A stretch of 64,000 nucleotides of DNA, taken from positions 64,001 to 128,000 of the forward strand of contig CAJNDS010002394.1 in NCBI GenBank assembly GCA_905221605.1. The letters run 5' to 3'. The translations under genes were made by a program, and so were the position numbers. Source of the stretch: Symbiodinium natans (taxonomy: Eukaryota > Sar > Dinophyceae > Suessiales > Symbiodiniaceae). Of this stretch, positions 48,915-57,880 are shown piece after piece (position 1 is the stretch's first letter; each line of letters starts with the position of its first letter). The notes beneath the pieces are model-generated. The model was not told the DNA's origin. It ran no database searches and saw only the letters and a list, made by a program, of their open reading frames with translations.

Positions 48915-49466
48915 GATCCTCGCCTGTGAAGCGTAGCTGTGCCCTGATCTCAGCAACTCATGCTCCCCAAGCCCTAGTGACCCCTAAACCCTAAACCCTG
49001 AACCCTGAACCCTGAACCCTAAACCCTAAACCCGAAACCCGAAACCCTAAACCAACCTTCTAGTATTTAGGGCGATGGCCCCGAGTTTAGGGTTTTTTGG
49101 GTGGCAAGGTTACCGGGGCAACCCTGCCCTTTTGAAGAAGGTCCCTAGACCCGAGGTTTAGGCTTTAGGACTTAGGGTTTAGGGGTCAGTGTTTAGAGTT
49201 CAGCGTTCAGGGTTTAGGATTTAGGGTTCAGGGTTTAGGGTTTAGGGTTAGGCCCATCCAGTAAATCAAGGCAGGCTTGCTTCTGAAGCAGACTGGAACC
49301 GTTTCTCCATAACGCCCTAAGCCCTCCAAATCTTCAAACAGAAGACCCAAACCCAGCCCTAGCGTGGTTTAGGGGGTTTGGGGTTTAGGGTTTAGGGTTG
49401 AGGGTTGAGGGTTTGCAAGATTTAGGGGTTTATAGAGTGTGTGGGGCTTGCGGGTTCATATCCAAG

Positions 49467-49506
49467 GGAAGTTAAACGTTCCCTTACTATGGCCGCTTAC
49501 CTCTGG
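49467..49506 (+). CDS. predicted small exon, GC donor
   Basis: CATATCCAAG|G acceptor, KLNVPLLWPLTS, ending GG|GCTTATAGGG. Confidence 0.4.
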
Positions 49507-49642
49507 GCTTATAGGGTTATAGGGCTTACGGATTAAATCCAAGGGCGAACCCTGAACCCTAAACCCTAAACCCTAAACCCTAAACCCTAAACCCTAAACC
49601 CTAAACCCTAAACCCTAAACCCTAAACCTAAACCTTAGACCC

Positions 49643-49765
49643 TTAATATGGCCCCATACCTTCTCCAAAGCGTCCTGAAGTATGGGCCCTTCGGTTTCAA
49701 TAGGGTACATAAAGGACATGTACGGGTTTCCTTAATCAGGGGCCCGTATCAAGGGAGCATGTAGT
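49643..49765. mobile_element. MITE-like element, family D
   Basis: TAATATGGCCCCATACC..GTATGGGCCCTTCGG..AGGGGCCCGTATC..GGAGCATGTAG; inverted arms around GGGCCC. Confidence 0.5.
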
Positions 49766-49780
49766 AAGAAATAAGCAGAT

Positions 49781-49955
49781 AACCCTAAACCCTAAACCCT
49801 AAACCCTAAACCCTAAACCCTAAACCCTAAACCCTAAACCCTAAACCCTAAAGCCTAAACCCTAAACCCTAAACCCTAAACCCTAAACCCTAAACCCTAA
49901 ACCCTAAACCCTAAACCCTAAACCCTAAACCCTAAACCCTAAACCCTAAACCCTA
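49781..49955 (+). repeat. uniform (CCCTAAA)n block
   Basis: About 24 units, nearly perfect, followed by the exon at 49971. Confidence 0.95.
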
Positions 49956-49970
49956 ACCCAAACCCCTCAG

Positions 49971-50063
49971 TTGGCCCAACATAGGCGCCTGTTTACTCAG
50001 TCCTCAAGCCTTGCACCTTTCTCCCTACACCCTACACCCCTTCAACCCGAAAAACCGAGATAA
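49971..50063 (+). CDS. predicted terminal exon
   Basis: AACCCCTCAG| acceptor, LAQHRRLFTQSSSLAPFSLH.. PTPLQPEKPR then TAA. The last third is Pro-rich because it overlaps repeat-like sequence. Confidence 0.4.
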   Translation: MAQHRRLFTQSSSLAPFSLHPTPLQPEKPR

Positions 50064-50162
50064 TTACCCTAAACATCCGAAACCCTAACCCTAACCTAAA
50101 CCCTTAAACTGAAAAAGCGAAGTACCCTAAATATCCGAAACCCCTAAACCCTAAACCCTAAG

Positions 50163-50265
50163 CCCCAAATTTCCGAAACACGAACCCTCTTTTGTCGACC
50201 CGGCCTCACCATCCTCCACGGATCCATACGCGTCGCACCAAACTCCCACCACACACTTCCTTAGG
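50163..50265 (+). CDS. predicted internal exon
   Basis: CCTAAG| acceptor, 34 codons PKFPKHEPSFVDPASPSSTD.. PYASHQTPTTHFLR, ending AGG|GTTTAGGG. Ser/Pro/Thr-rich linker. Confidence 0.55.
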
Positions 50266-50361
50266 GTTTAGGGTTTAGGGTTTTGGGTTTGGGGTTTGGG
50301 GTTTAGGGTTTAGGGTTTAGGCTTTAGGGTTTAGGCTTTAGGGTAAACCTTCAACCCTAAG

Positions 50362-50478
50362 CCCGAGAAGAATTCAAGCCTAAAGCCGGACAAAAAGAAC
50401 CCAAAAGAGTCCTATAGGACCCTAGGACCCTACCGAACCCTCCTCCACAAATCCAAGGCAGAACCTTCTACCCCCTGA
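50362..50478 (+). CDS. predicted terminal exon
   Basis: ACCCTAAG| acceptor, PEKNSSLKPDKKNPKESYRT.. LGPYRTLLHKSKAEPSTP then TGA. Lys-rich. Confidence 0.45.
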   Translation, partial: PEKNSSLKPDKKNPKESYRTLGPYRTLLHKSKAEPSTP

Positions 50479-50494
50479 ACACTAAATCTTGATG

Positions 50495-50585
50495 TTGGGA
50501 TGTTCATCTTGAAACTACCAGTCCTTATAGTACCCCCTATTATAGTGCCTAATACAGACTCTTCGTATGAGGGGGAACATCCCAA
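50495..50585. mobile_element. MITE-like element, family A
   Basis: TTGGGATGTTCATCTTGAAA..CCAGTCCTTATAG at one end and TGAGGGGGAACATCCCAA at the other. Confidence 0.75.
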
Positions 50586-50774
50586 TCTTGATGCCCTAAA
50601 ACCCCAAAACCCTATGGAAGGTTCTAAGCCCCAAAGCCCGAAAGACCTTGAAGCCCTAAAGCCCCAAAACCCCAAACCCTCAACCCTAAACCCAAAACGT
50701 TAAACCCTAAACGGCCCTAAACCTTGGGCCCTTGGCCCTTGAAGCCCCAAAAGCCCCAAAACCCCACCAATTAG

Positions 50775-50847
50775 GCTCGCGACGCACCTGTCGCCGACTT
50801 ACCTTGAAGTTTTCGGGAGCTCGGGTCTTGAAGTGTGCTATAATAGG
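50775..50847 (+). CDS. predicted internal exon
   Basis: CCAATTAG|G acceptor, LATHLSPTYLEVFGSSGLEV.. CYNR, ending AGG|GTTTAGGG. Confidence 0.6.
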
Positions 50848-50862
50848 GTTTAGGGTTTAGGG

Positions 50863-51000
50863 TTTAGGGGCCTTCTTATTAACTTTAACTAGAATGAGGT
50901 TTGGGGGGGGGGGTTCTTATAGTGTCTTGATAAAGGGGCCATATGGGAATAGTATTTGTAATCATTCCGAGGGAACTATATTGAATGGTTTTGCGATGTT
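50863..51000. mobile_element. MITE-like element, family B (diverged)
   Basis: Contains GGCCATATGGGAATAGTATT and AATCATTCCGAGGGAACTAT, matching the inner part of 39093-39199 with a G10 run inserted. Confidence 0.45.
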
Positions 51001-51247
51001 TTTTTGCGGGCTTTCGGGTTTTAGAGGTAGCCGTGCTCTTGTTTGGGGGTTTTGTTTGTTTTTTTTTTTTTTTTTGTTTTGGGGAGGAGAGTGAGGAGGG
51101 GTTAGAAGTTAGGGGGTTATCGGCCGGCGGGGTTTAGCTTCTTGGTGTTAGTTGATGGGCGGGGGGGGGGGGGGGGGGGGGGGGGGATGAGTGTGTAGCG
51201 CTTTAGAACAGCGATAGTCTGTCGGGTCTAGCGAGGTAACGCTGACA

Positions 51248-51385
51248 ATGTCCTTAACACTCTACGTAGAAAGGAAGCTTTCGGGGTTGAGACTTCAGTG
51301 GTTGAGGGGATTCAAGGTAGGCGGGTGTAGGGCTGGTGGGAGCCCGGGTTGTGAGGATTTGAACTTCAAGAGCTTGGTGGCTTAG
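51248..51385 (+). CDS. predicted first exon or small ORF
   Basis: ATG, MSLTLYVERKLSGLRLQWLR.. open 45 codons to TAG. A GTAGGC donor at about 51318 would give a shorter exon. Confidence 0.4.
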   Translation: MSLTLYVERKLSGLRLQWLRGFKVGGCRAGGSPGCEDLNFKSLVA

Positions 51386-51557
51386 GCGTTTAGGGTTTGA
51401 CTTGAAGTCTATGGACATCGTGGGTTCGGGTGTAGGGCAAGTTTAGGGGGCTAGGGACAAAAGAAGGGCTTCGGGATGAACTAGACTAAGTCCCCCATTC
51501 CCTACTAAGAACCAGTTTTGTTTTTTCATCTGTCGCCCGACCCTGTGAGCACTGCAG

Positions 51558-51672
51558 GTCGGATCTAATGCTTCCGGCGCACGTCCGGACCCTGGCAGCG
51601 GATTCCCCGCAACACGAGGAGGAGGGTGGGCAGTGCCCCTCTTCCCATTTCCAGGAGGCGGATCCCTTGTAA
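51558..51672 (+). CDS. predicted terminal exon
   Basis: AGCACTGCAG|G acceptor, SDLMLPAHVRTLAADSPQHE.. EEGGQCPSSHFQEADPL then TAA. A minus frame (51443-51685, Pro-rich) competes. Confidence 0.5.
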
Positions 51673-51718
51673 ACCCCGCCTCCAAAGCCCTACACCCAAA
51701 GCCCTAAACTCCACCAAG

Positions 51719-51772
51719 GGTACCGAAGTGTTGCTTCGGGATTTTGGGGAACCTAGTGGAGAGAAGTCCGTG
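51719..51772 (+). CDS. predicted internal exon
   Basis: CCACCAAG|G acceptor, GTEVLLRDFGEPSGEKSV, ending GTG|GTTCAGG. Phase 0 to 0. Confidence 0.55.
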
Positions 51773-52042
51773 GTTCAGGTTTAGGGCGGATAGGCCGAGG
51801 TAGAGTTAAGCCCTAAGCCCTGAACCCTAAACCCTCAGAAGGTTCTTATTCTTAGCTGTCTTAGCTAACCTACGTGCTCCAAAGACAAAGAAATGCCCAT
51901 AGGGGAGCAGTGTGAGAGAACATGTAGCCCTAAACCCCAAGCTTTAAAATAACCGAGCTCCAAGCTTGTTGGGTTTCCTCGTTCTGAACAAATACATGCA
52001 CACACACACATGCGCAGAGCTACCTGAGTACTCGAATGATGC

Positions 52043-52273
52043 ATGTATGTTGACTTTACCTACTTCATGTATGTTGACTTTACCTACTTCATCTTCACAC
52101 GCATAGAATACAGCTTCAGAGTTTTGTCTATAGTGCCTGTTGTTGGAGATGCTGGGATCAGCGCGAGCCTACTGCCCCTGTGCTCCGGTCAGTTCGCCTC
52201 GCACACCCGAAAGAGCAGCGCAGCCACAAGACCCGAAACCCTAGACCCAAAAAGCAAAAACCCTAAACCCTAA
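52043..52273 (+). other. coding-like with a 25-bp duplication
   Basis: CATGTATGTTGACTTTACCT is repeated in tandem at 52040-52090. Downstream the frame reads EYSFRVLSIVPVVGDAGISA.. before repeats. Possibly an exon after CGCATAG|. Confidence 0.35.
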
Positions 52274-52551
52274 ACCCTAAACCCTAAACCCTAAACCCTA
52301 AAACCCCAAATCCTAACCCCTAATTGCGCCCTAACCCCTTGACCCGAAACCCCAAAATCCCAAAACCATTACCATGAACGACCTGAAGCTTAAACCCCAA
52401 AACCTCCCCCACCCCCCACCCCAAGCCTCAAGCCCTAAGCGCCTACAAGTCAGCCCTCTGAATACCGTAAGCCCCAAACCCTAAACCCCAAACCCCAAAC
52501 CCTAAACCCTAAACCCTAAACCCCCCCCACCACCCCTCCCCAACTCCAGCC

Positions 52552-52638
52552 ATGGCTGACGATGTTCTCGTCGACTCGGTGGAAGCGCTGGAGACTTTGG
52601 TGCAGGACTGTCGCCCCCAGGAGCAGCAGCTTGCCTGG
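52552..52638 (+). CDS. predicted first exon
   Basis: ATG in CAGCCATGG, MADDVLVDSVEALETLVQDC.. RPQEQQLAW, ending TGG|GCTTAGGGG (GC donor). Acidic, helical. Likely the start of a gene running right; its relation to 54033-56389 is possible but later phases were not fully resolved. Confidence 0.6.
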
Positions 52639-52818
52639 GCTTAGGGGTTTAGGGTTTAGGGTTTTGGGTTTTGGGTTTTGGGTTTTAGGGTTTAGTGATT
52701 TTTGGTGTAGCAGTTTGGGTTTAAGGTTAAGGGCTTAGGCTTTGGGTTTTGAGAGTTTGGGCGTAGGTTTAGGACTTTAGGTTTTAGGGTTTAGCGTTTG
52801 GGGCACAGCTTTTTTTAG

Positions 52819-52850
52819 GTTTTCCCAATTCTTCAAAGTCGCAAGTACCC
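52819..52850 (+). CDS. predicted 32-nt exon
   Basis: GCTTTTTTTAG|G acceptor and GTAAGA donor are both strong. Reading frame depends on neighbours (e.g. FPNSSKSQVP, then phase 0 into 52919). Confidence 0.5.
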
Positions 52851-52918
52851 GTAAGAATCGGGAAGATGAACGGTAGTCTTTGGGAACCCTGAACCCCGAG
52901 CCCCAGCAGGGTAGTCAG

Positions 52919-52967
52919 GCCTGCACATACGAAGCGCTGAGCTCAGAATCCAGCCTGAAAGCACCTG
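52919..52967 (+). CDS. predicted internal exon
   Basis: GGTAGTCAG|G acceptor, ACTYEALSSESSLKAP, ending G|GTTTGGGG. Confidence 0.5.
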
Positions 52968-53096
52968 GTTTGGGGGTTTTAGCGTTTTCGGCCAAACTGG
53001 GGGCTAAACCCTATTGCCTATAAGCCCCTGACCCCAAACCCCTAAGCCCCAAACCCTCCAAACCCTGGAAAGCCTCGGGGCTGTGAGGCTGCGTAG

Positions 53097-53224
53097 TTTC
53101 TGGGTTCGGTTGTCTCTTGACATCGAAGAACTCCTTGTATACGCCGATTGGAGTCTGGAGAGTTGTTGTGGCGCTTGCGGCAAATGTGGTCAAGCAAGTT
53201 GCATTTTCGCTCGTTTTCATCTAG
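53097..53224 (+). CDS. predicted exon, frame ambiguous
   Basis: GCTGCGTAG| acceptor, GG|GTTCAGG donor. One frame reads RLSLDIEELLVYADWSLESC.. with CCGACGKCGQASC; another reads NSLYTPIGVWRVVVALAANV.. to TAG. A minus frame also overlaps. Confidence 0.45.
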
Positions 53225-53327
53225 GGTTCAGGGATCTTGGAGCCCTATAAGGTGCGCTTCGTAGGGTTTGGGGTTTGGGGTTTGGGGTTTAGGGTTTAGG
53301 GTTTAGGGCATGGTGTGTGGGGCCCAG

Positions 53328-53415
53328 GTATACCTTCATCATGGAAGCCATGTGTGGCCCTTTGCCAGAGCTGGTCAAGACCAAGGCCGCGTCGAGATGA
53401 AGAGAAGCCTCGAGG
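53328..53415 (+). CDS. predicted exon, frame ambiguous
   Basis: GGGGCCCAG|G acceptor. Either open through to G|GTTTAGGG (VYLHHGSHVWPFARAGQDQG..) or YTFIMEAMCGPLPELVKTK with an earlier GC donor. Confidence 0.4.
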
Positions 53416-53768
53416 GTTTAGGGTTTAGGGTTTAGGGTTTGGGGTTTAGGGTTTAGGGTTTAGGGTTTAGGGTTCAGTGCACCCTGAACCCTTCTGACCT
53501 CCAATCCCGAGACTCCCAAACCCAACGTTCTGAACCCCCAAAGCCCCAAACCCCGCAAATTCGGGACCCAACAAACCCTAAACCCTAAACCCCAACCCCT
53601 AAACCCCAACCCCCAAACCCCAAACCCTAAACCCTAAACCCCAAACCCTAAGCCCTAAACCCTCAAACCCCCAAGCCCGAGTCCCAACAGCAAACAATGT
53701 CGAGCCAGAGTTTCCAGGTGTGAAGAGGGTACAAGGATGTTCGGGGAAGTCCCATGCTTCGCACTCAC

Positions 53769-54023
53769 ACCCTAAACCCTAAACCCTAAACCCTAAACCC
53801 TAAACCCTAAACCCTAAACCCTAAACCCTAAACCCTAAACCCTAAACCCTAAACCCTAAACCCTAAAACCCTAAACCCTAAACCCAAACCCTAAACCCTA
53901 AACCCTAAACCCTAAACCCTAAACCCTAAACCCTAAACCCTAACCCCTACCCTAAACCCTAAACCCTAAACCCTAAACCCTAAACCCTAAACCCTAAACC
54001 CTAACCCTAAACCCTAAACCCTA
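53769..54023 (+). repeat. long (CCCTAAA)n block
   Basis: About 36 units with a few CCCTAAAA/CCCTAA slips. The longest C-strand run in the window, immediately before the exon at 54033. Confidence 0.95.
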
Positions 54024-54032
54024 TGCCTGGAG

Positions 54033-56389
54033 GCCATAGAGAAGCTAAGAGATGCCATTGTGGGGATCAAGGCGGAGAAGCGGCTGCTGGGACCCGGTCG
54101 AACCACCAAGAGGTTTAGGGTTTAGGGTTTAGGGTTTGGTGCTTAGGGCTTAGGGTTTAGGGTTTATGGTTTAGGGCTAAGTGTTATCCCGATTAAGGAC
54201 TGGTAGTAAAAGGGGGCCAGAAAAACCGTGCCCTGGCCACAATGCGCCAGATATATGGGCCCTTAATAATGGGTTTATATGAGGGGCCCCTTCTAAGGGC
54301 CCATACTAGGGGACGATGCAACTACCCTAAGAAGCACAGCCCCCCCCCCCCCAAGGCACATGTACCTCAGCTAAACCCTAAACCCTAAACCCTAAACCCT
54401 AAATTTAAGAGCCTCCGGCTCAAGCCGACCCCGTGGAGCATAGTTGAAAGGTTTAAACGCGCTCGTCAGCTCAAAGGATGCCAAAAGTTGATTTGCTTGA
54501 GCCTCTGTGAAACGTTGGGGGGGGGGGTAGGGGGTAGCACCACAGGACCGAACCCCCCCCCCCCCCTACCCCGCCCCCCCCCCCCACCCCCCCCCCCCCC
54601 CCCCTCACCCCCCCCCCCCCTACCCCCCCCCCCCCCCCACCCCCCCCCCCCGTTTTGGGGGTAAGGAGGGAAAGAGCTCCTTTTCCCATCCAACACGCCG
54701 CCAGGGTCGGCGGACCCTAAACCCTAAACCCTAAACCCTAAACCCTAAACCCTAAACCCTAAACCCTAAACCCTACCGGGGGAACCCCCAGAAGGAACTT
54801 GTTTGGATATCCACAGGATCTCTGGATATTGCAATAGACCCCCAAAAAAATCCAAGAAATGGCATAGTTGCTGAGGTTGCTTCTGCTGTAATCACGCAAA
54901 ATGAAGCTTGGGAGGCTCAATGGGGTTTATAGTCTGACGAGAAGGGGTTGAAGCTCCTAGATCCCATGCAATGGGCATGTGCTTGGAAAACCACAAAAAC
55001 ATTGATGGGGGCAGCCGGCGCAGCAATTCTGCTCAATATGATTCGTATGAATATCTCTTTCTGGAGATCGACGCGGTTTAGGGTTTAGGGTTGAATTAAA
55101 GGGTTTAGGGTTTAGGGTTTATAGGGTCTATAGGGTTGATAGGGTTTATACGGTTTATAGGTTTAGGGTTTATAGGGTTTATATATAGGGTTTATATCGG
55201 GTTTATAGGGTTTATAGGTTTTTATAGGGTTTATATAGGGTTTATATAGGGTTTATAGGGTTTAGGGTTTCGGGTGAAAGTGCTTAGGGTTTATAAGTTG
55301 TAAGTCAGTCTTGAAAGTGATAAGGGAGTATAGGGTTAAAAACTGTTTTGGTGTCAGTTTTGAGCCCAGCAGACCATATGCTACACAGCTACCGACAGGG
55401 GCAAGTGGAATCCAAAAAAAGCCGTGAAAACCCCAAAAAAACCCAGAAAAAACCCAAAAAAAGGCAGACTCCAAAAACACAGGGCAAACCCAAAAAAAAG
55501 CGTAAAGCGTAGCAACTCCGTAAAAACCCGTGCGATCCCCAAAAAAAGGCGTGCAAAACCCGTAACCGAAATCCAAAAAAACCCGAAAAAACTCCAAAAA
55601 ATGCCGTGCACCCGACGCCGAAAAATCTTACCATTCTGAGCTCAAGTTTTGTGTCTCACCGCTCTTTGGGAGATGAACCCGCCCGCCACGGCTTTGAATT
55701 CCGCCCTCAGTGAACTTTACACGTCGGACATGTGGCTTCCGTCAGAGCAGGCATCCAGAGTTGCACAGCTCGGTCTTCATTTTCTCAGGCCTTCGTCACC
55801 TAACAAGAATACTTTGGATGCAAAACTTGCCGTGCCACGGTTTGCATTGTTCCCAAAGCACCATATGGTGTTTCATGCACTCCAGGGCTTGCTTTTTGCA
55901 TCAATACAGTTTCAATCCTGTCTGTGAGGACAGGACGAGGATTTTGTAGGGCGAATCAGCCGTGCAACGAGGAAGGCGGAACTCGTGCTGTGATATCAGC
56001 CTCGCTTCGGCGGTATTTGGTACGTTGCCACGCCGTTTGGAGGCATGAGCTGTATTAGGCGACGGCAAGAGATGGAAAGAGTCTGAACGTTTGCATTTAC
56101 ACCTAGGTGTGTGAATTCCTAGATTTTTCCAGAATCTCTAGGTTTTTACCAATGGTTTGGCTTTTGGTGAAATATCTGGGTTTTTAGGCTTACTCTGAGA
56201 AATTCTCGACCCAGGGCTCCCCTGGTAACCCTAAACCCTAAACCCTAAACCCTAAACCCCCCAAGGTACATGTACCTCAGCTCCTGCCTGCCCATCGTCC
56301 TCAAGCGCTTCGCCAACTGCGAGGGGCCCTTCGACGCTTCCAAGCAGGATGACTTCATCGAGCGCCTGAGCGCCCTGCAGGCGCGCTGA
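54033..56389 (+). CDS. last two exons of a gene, split by a 2.1-kb intron
   Basis: Exon 54033-54112 after GCCTGGAG|G: AIEKLRDAIVGIKAEKRLLG.. PGRTTK, ending AG|GTTTAGGG. Exon 56266-56389 after CCCAAG|G: YMYLSSCLPIVLKRFANCEG.. PFDASKQDDFIERLSALQAR, TGA. The join (phase 2) is in frame. The first bases of the last exon also occur at 54351-54372, so the intron was probably about 240 nt before a 1.9-kb insertion. Function unknown. Confidence 0.65.
54351..54372 (+). repeat. left copy of a 22-bp direct repeat
   Basis: CCAAGGCACATGTACCTCAGCT, matched by CCAAGGTACATGTACCTCAGCT at 56261-56282 (one mismatch). Both are preceded by a C run and include the AG|G splice acceptor. Confidence 0.9.
54516..54652. 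repeat. poly-C/G tract
   Basis: About 130 bp of C runs broken by single A or T, plus a G10 run at 54516-54525. G-quadruplex potential on -. Gly-rich frames are artefacts. Confidence 0.9.
54789..55075 (+). pseudogene. 96-codon frame with a single TAG
   Basis: QKELVWISTGSLDIAIDPQK.. AVITQNEAWEAQWGL, TAG at 54930, then in the same frame SDEKGLKLLDPMQWACAWKT.. to CG|GTTTAGGG. Looks like real coding sequence with one stop. Inside the 1.9-kb insertion, so probably a decayed element gene. Confidence 0.5.
55085..55270 (+). repeat. (TTTATAGGG)n variant block
   Basis: Nine-bp units with TTTATATAGGG slips; another telomere-like variant. Confidence 0.9.
55400..55625 (+). repeat. A-rich CCCAAAAAAA degenerate repeat
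   Basis: Repeated AAACCC(A)n and AAAAGGCGTG units. Open frames on both strands are artefacts. Confidence 0.7.
55649..56058 (+). pseudogene. transposon-like ORF remnant
   Basis: 55649-55924 reads ..SELYTSDMWLPSEQASRVAQ.. FALFPKHHMVFHALQG; after TGA (55925) the same frame gives GQDEDFVGRISRATRKAELV, then a +1 shift gives ISASLRRYLVRCHAVWRHEL and TAG. PKxH..xH and DEDFVGRxSRxTR look to me like text shared by repetitive dinoflagellate proteins, from general memory rather than a search. One stop and one frameshift mark it as dead. Confidence 0.5.
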
Positions 56390-56730
56390 AGGAGGGGGTG
56401 AGGGGGGGGGGGGGGTTTGGCGCCGAAACCCTGAACCTTCTAAACCCTAATTTATAAACCCTAAACCCTAACCCCTAAACCCCAAACCCCAAACCCTAAA
56501 CCCTAACCCCTAAACCCCAAACCCTAAACCCTAAAAACCCTAAAACCCTAAAACCCTAAGAACCCTAAACCCAAATCCCTACACCCTAAACCCTAAACCC
56601 TAAACTAAACCCTAAACCCTAGACGACTCGGTTGAAGGGTTTGGGATTTGGAACAGTCCTGCAAGCTGGTCTCGGCTGTTGATCCCTCGCCCTAAACCCT
56701 AAACCCGAAACCCTAAACCCATATTCTCAG

Positions 56731-56977
56731 GCGCTGGCCCTCGCGTTCCCGGCGGCGGGCGACGCCGCTGCAGAGGACCCCGTAAATCCCATAAGGGTTT
56801 AGGGTTTAGGCTTTGGGGTTTGGGGTTTAGGGTTAGGGTTTGGGGTTTAGGGTTTAGGGTTTAGGGTTTAGGGTTTAGGGTTTAGGGTTTAGGGTTGAAC
56901 CGCGAACCGCCGCAGAGGACGCAGGGGACGACGAGGAAGAGAGCGAGGAGAGGAGGCGGCGCAAGATGCAGACAAAG
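56731..56977 (+). CDS. two-exon model with edge duplication
   Basis: Exon 56731-56781 after ATTCTCAG|G: ALALAFPAAGDAAAEDP, donor GTAAAT. Exon 56918-56977 after CGCAGAG|G: DAGDDEEESEERRRRKMQTK, then AAG|GTCTTG or onward. The 136-nt intron is TTTAGGG repeat. CCGCTGCAGAGGAC (56765) recurs as CCGCCGCAGAGGAC (56907). Phase 0. Acidic/basic charged protein. Confidence 0.6.
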
Positions 56978-57174
56978 GTCTTGAGATCGACGCCAAGATG
57001 ATTAGGGTTTACGGTTTCGGGTTTAGGGTTCAGGGTTTGGGGTTTAGGGTTTCGGGTTTCGGGTTTTGGGTTTAGGGTTCAAGGTTTAAGGTTTAGGGTT
57101 TAGGGTTCAAGGTTTAAGGTTTAGGGTTTAGGGTTTAGGGTTAGGGTTTATGGACCGCGCTCATTTTCGATTAG

Positions 57175-57250
57175 GATTTTCGGACCCAAAGAACGTTCTG
57201 AAGCTCTGGTCCTGAAGTCCTATAGACCCGGAACGTCCCCAAACCCCTAA
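57175..57250 (+). CDS. predicted exon
   Basis: TTCGATTAG|G acceptor, IFGPKERSEALVLKSYRPGT.. to TAA, or donor GTCCCC at 57235. Confidence 0.45.
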
Positions 57251-57261
57251 ACTCAATCCCA

Positions 57262-57362
57262 CACATCAGAGAACTAGGGTCCCTTTTTGGGGGTTCCCTT
57301 TATAGTACGGCACACTTATGAACAGCACCCGCAAAAGGGACCCTAATTTAGAGAGCTACGTA
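57262..57362. mobile_element. MITE-like element, family E
   Basis: CACATCAGAGAACTAGGGTCCCTTTTTGGG.. opposed by CAAAAGGGACCCTAATTTAG. Terminal arms invertedly repeat AGGGTCCCTTTT. Confidence 0.7.
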
Positions 57363-57403
57363 CCTAACCCTAAGCCTTAAACCCAACCCTAAACCCACGC
57401 AAG

Positions 57404-57502
57404 GATGGTCTCGGCCTTCCTTTTGAAGCTGCTGCAGAGGGCGCTGCCTGTTCTCTGGCCGATAGCCGGCCTGGAGGTGTGGAAGGCGTCACGTCTCCAT
57501 TT
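57404..57502 (+). CDS. predicted exon, two frames
   Basis: CCACGCAAG|G acceptor, TTT|GTTTGGGG donor, 99 nt. Frame 0 reads DGLGLPFEAAAEGAACSLAD..; the ATG frame reads MVSAFLLKLLQRALPVLWPI.. (a possible signal peptide). Confidence 0.5.
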
Positions 57503-57586
57503 GTTTGGGGTTTGGGGTTTTGGGGTTTAGGGTTTGGGGTTTAGGGTTTAGGGATTAGGGTTTAGGGATTAGGGTGAAATTGCCAG

Positions 57587-57724
57587 AGCCACCCCCAAGA
57601 CGCCAAAGCAAATTCCTCAACAGGCACCCGAGGAGGAGGATGCCCCGCAGTCGGCGGCAAAGGGCACTTCAAAGGGCGCCAAGTCTGACACTGGGACATC
57701 CAGTCGTACCCTTCTTCCTGTTCT
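57587..57724 (+). CDS. predicted internal exon
   Basis: TTGCCAG| acceptor, 45 codons ATPKTPKQIPQQAPEEEDAP.. QSAAKGTSKGAKSDTGTSSR.. ending at GTTAGGG. Low-complexity Pro/Glu/Ser linker. Confidence 0.55.
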
Positions 57725-57880
57725 GTTAGGGTTTAGGGTTAAGGGTTAAGGGTTAAGGGTTAAGGGTTTAGGGTTTAGGGTTTAGGGTTTGGGGTTCAGG
57801 GGTTGCCATAGGTGTGGAGGTCTCAGGGTTCATGGGGGTCAGGGGATGCTTCGTAGAACCCGTCTTCGCTTGCTATCTGC

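Larger units (their letters stand above)
54373..56260. mobile_element. 1.9-kb insertion between 22-bp direct repeats
   Basis: Bounded by the copies at 54351 and 56261. It contains C-strand and G-strand telomere-like blocks at its ends (54373-54405, 56228-56258), a C-homopolymer tract, 9-bp variant repeats and transposon-like pseudogenes. May be one insertion or several nested events. Confidence 0.6.

Noticed and set aside
53011-53220. 69-codon minus ORF as a gene
   Set aside because: The same stretch is open on + between a TAG acceptor and a GTTCAGG donor, and all neighbouring exons read +; not excluded but less likely.
54466-54696. Gly-rich minus ORFs
   Set aside because: Translation of the poly-C tract.
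55262-55640. Phe/Gly-rich minus and Lys/Pro-rich plus ORFs
   Set aside because: Formed by the CCCAAAAAAA degenerate repeat; no independent support.
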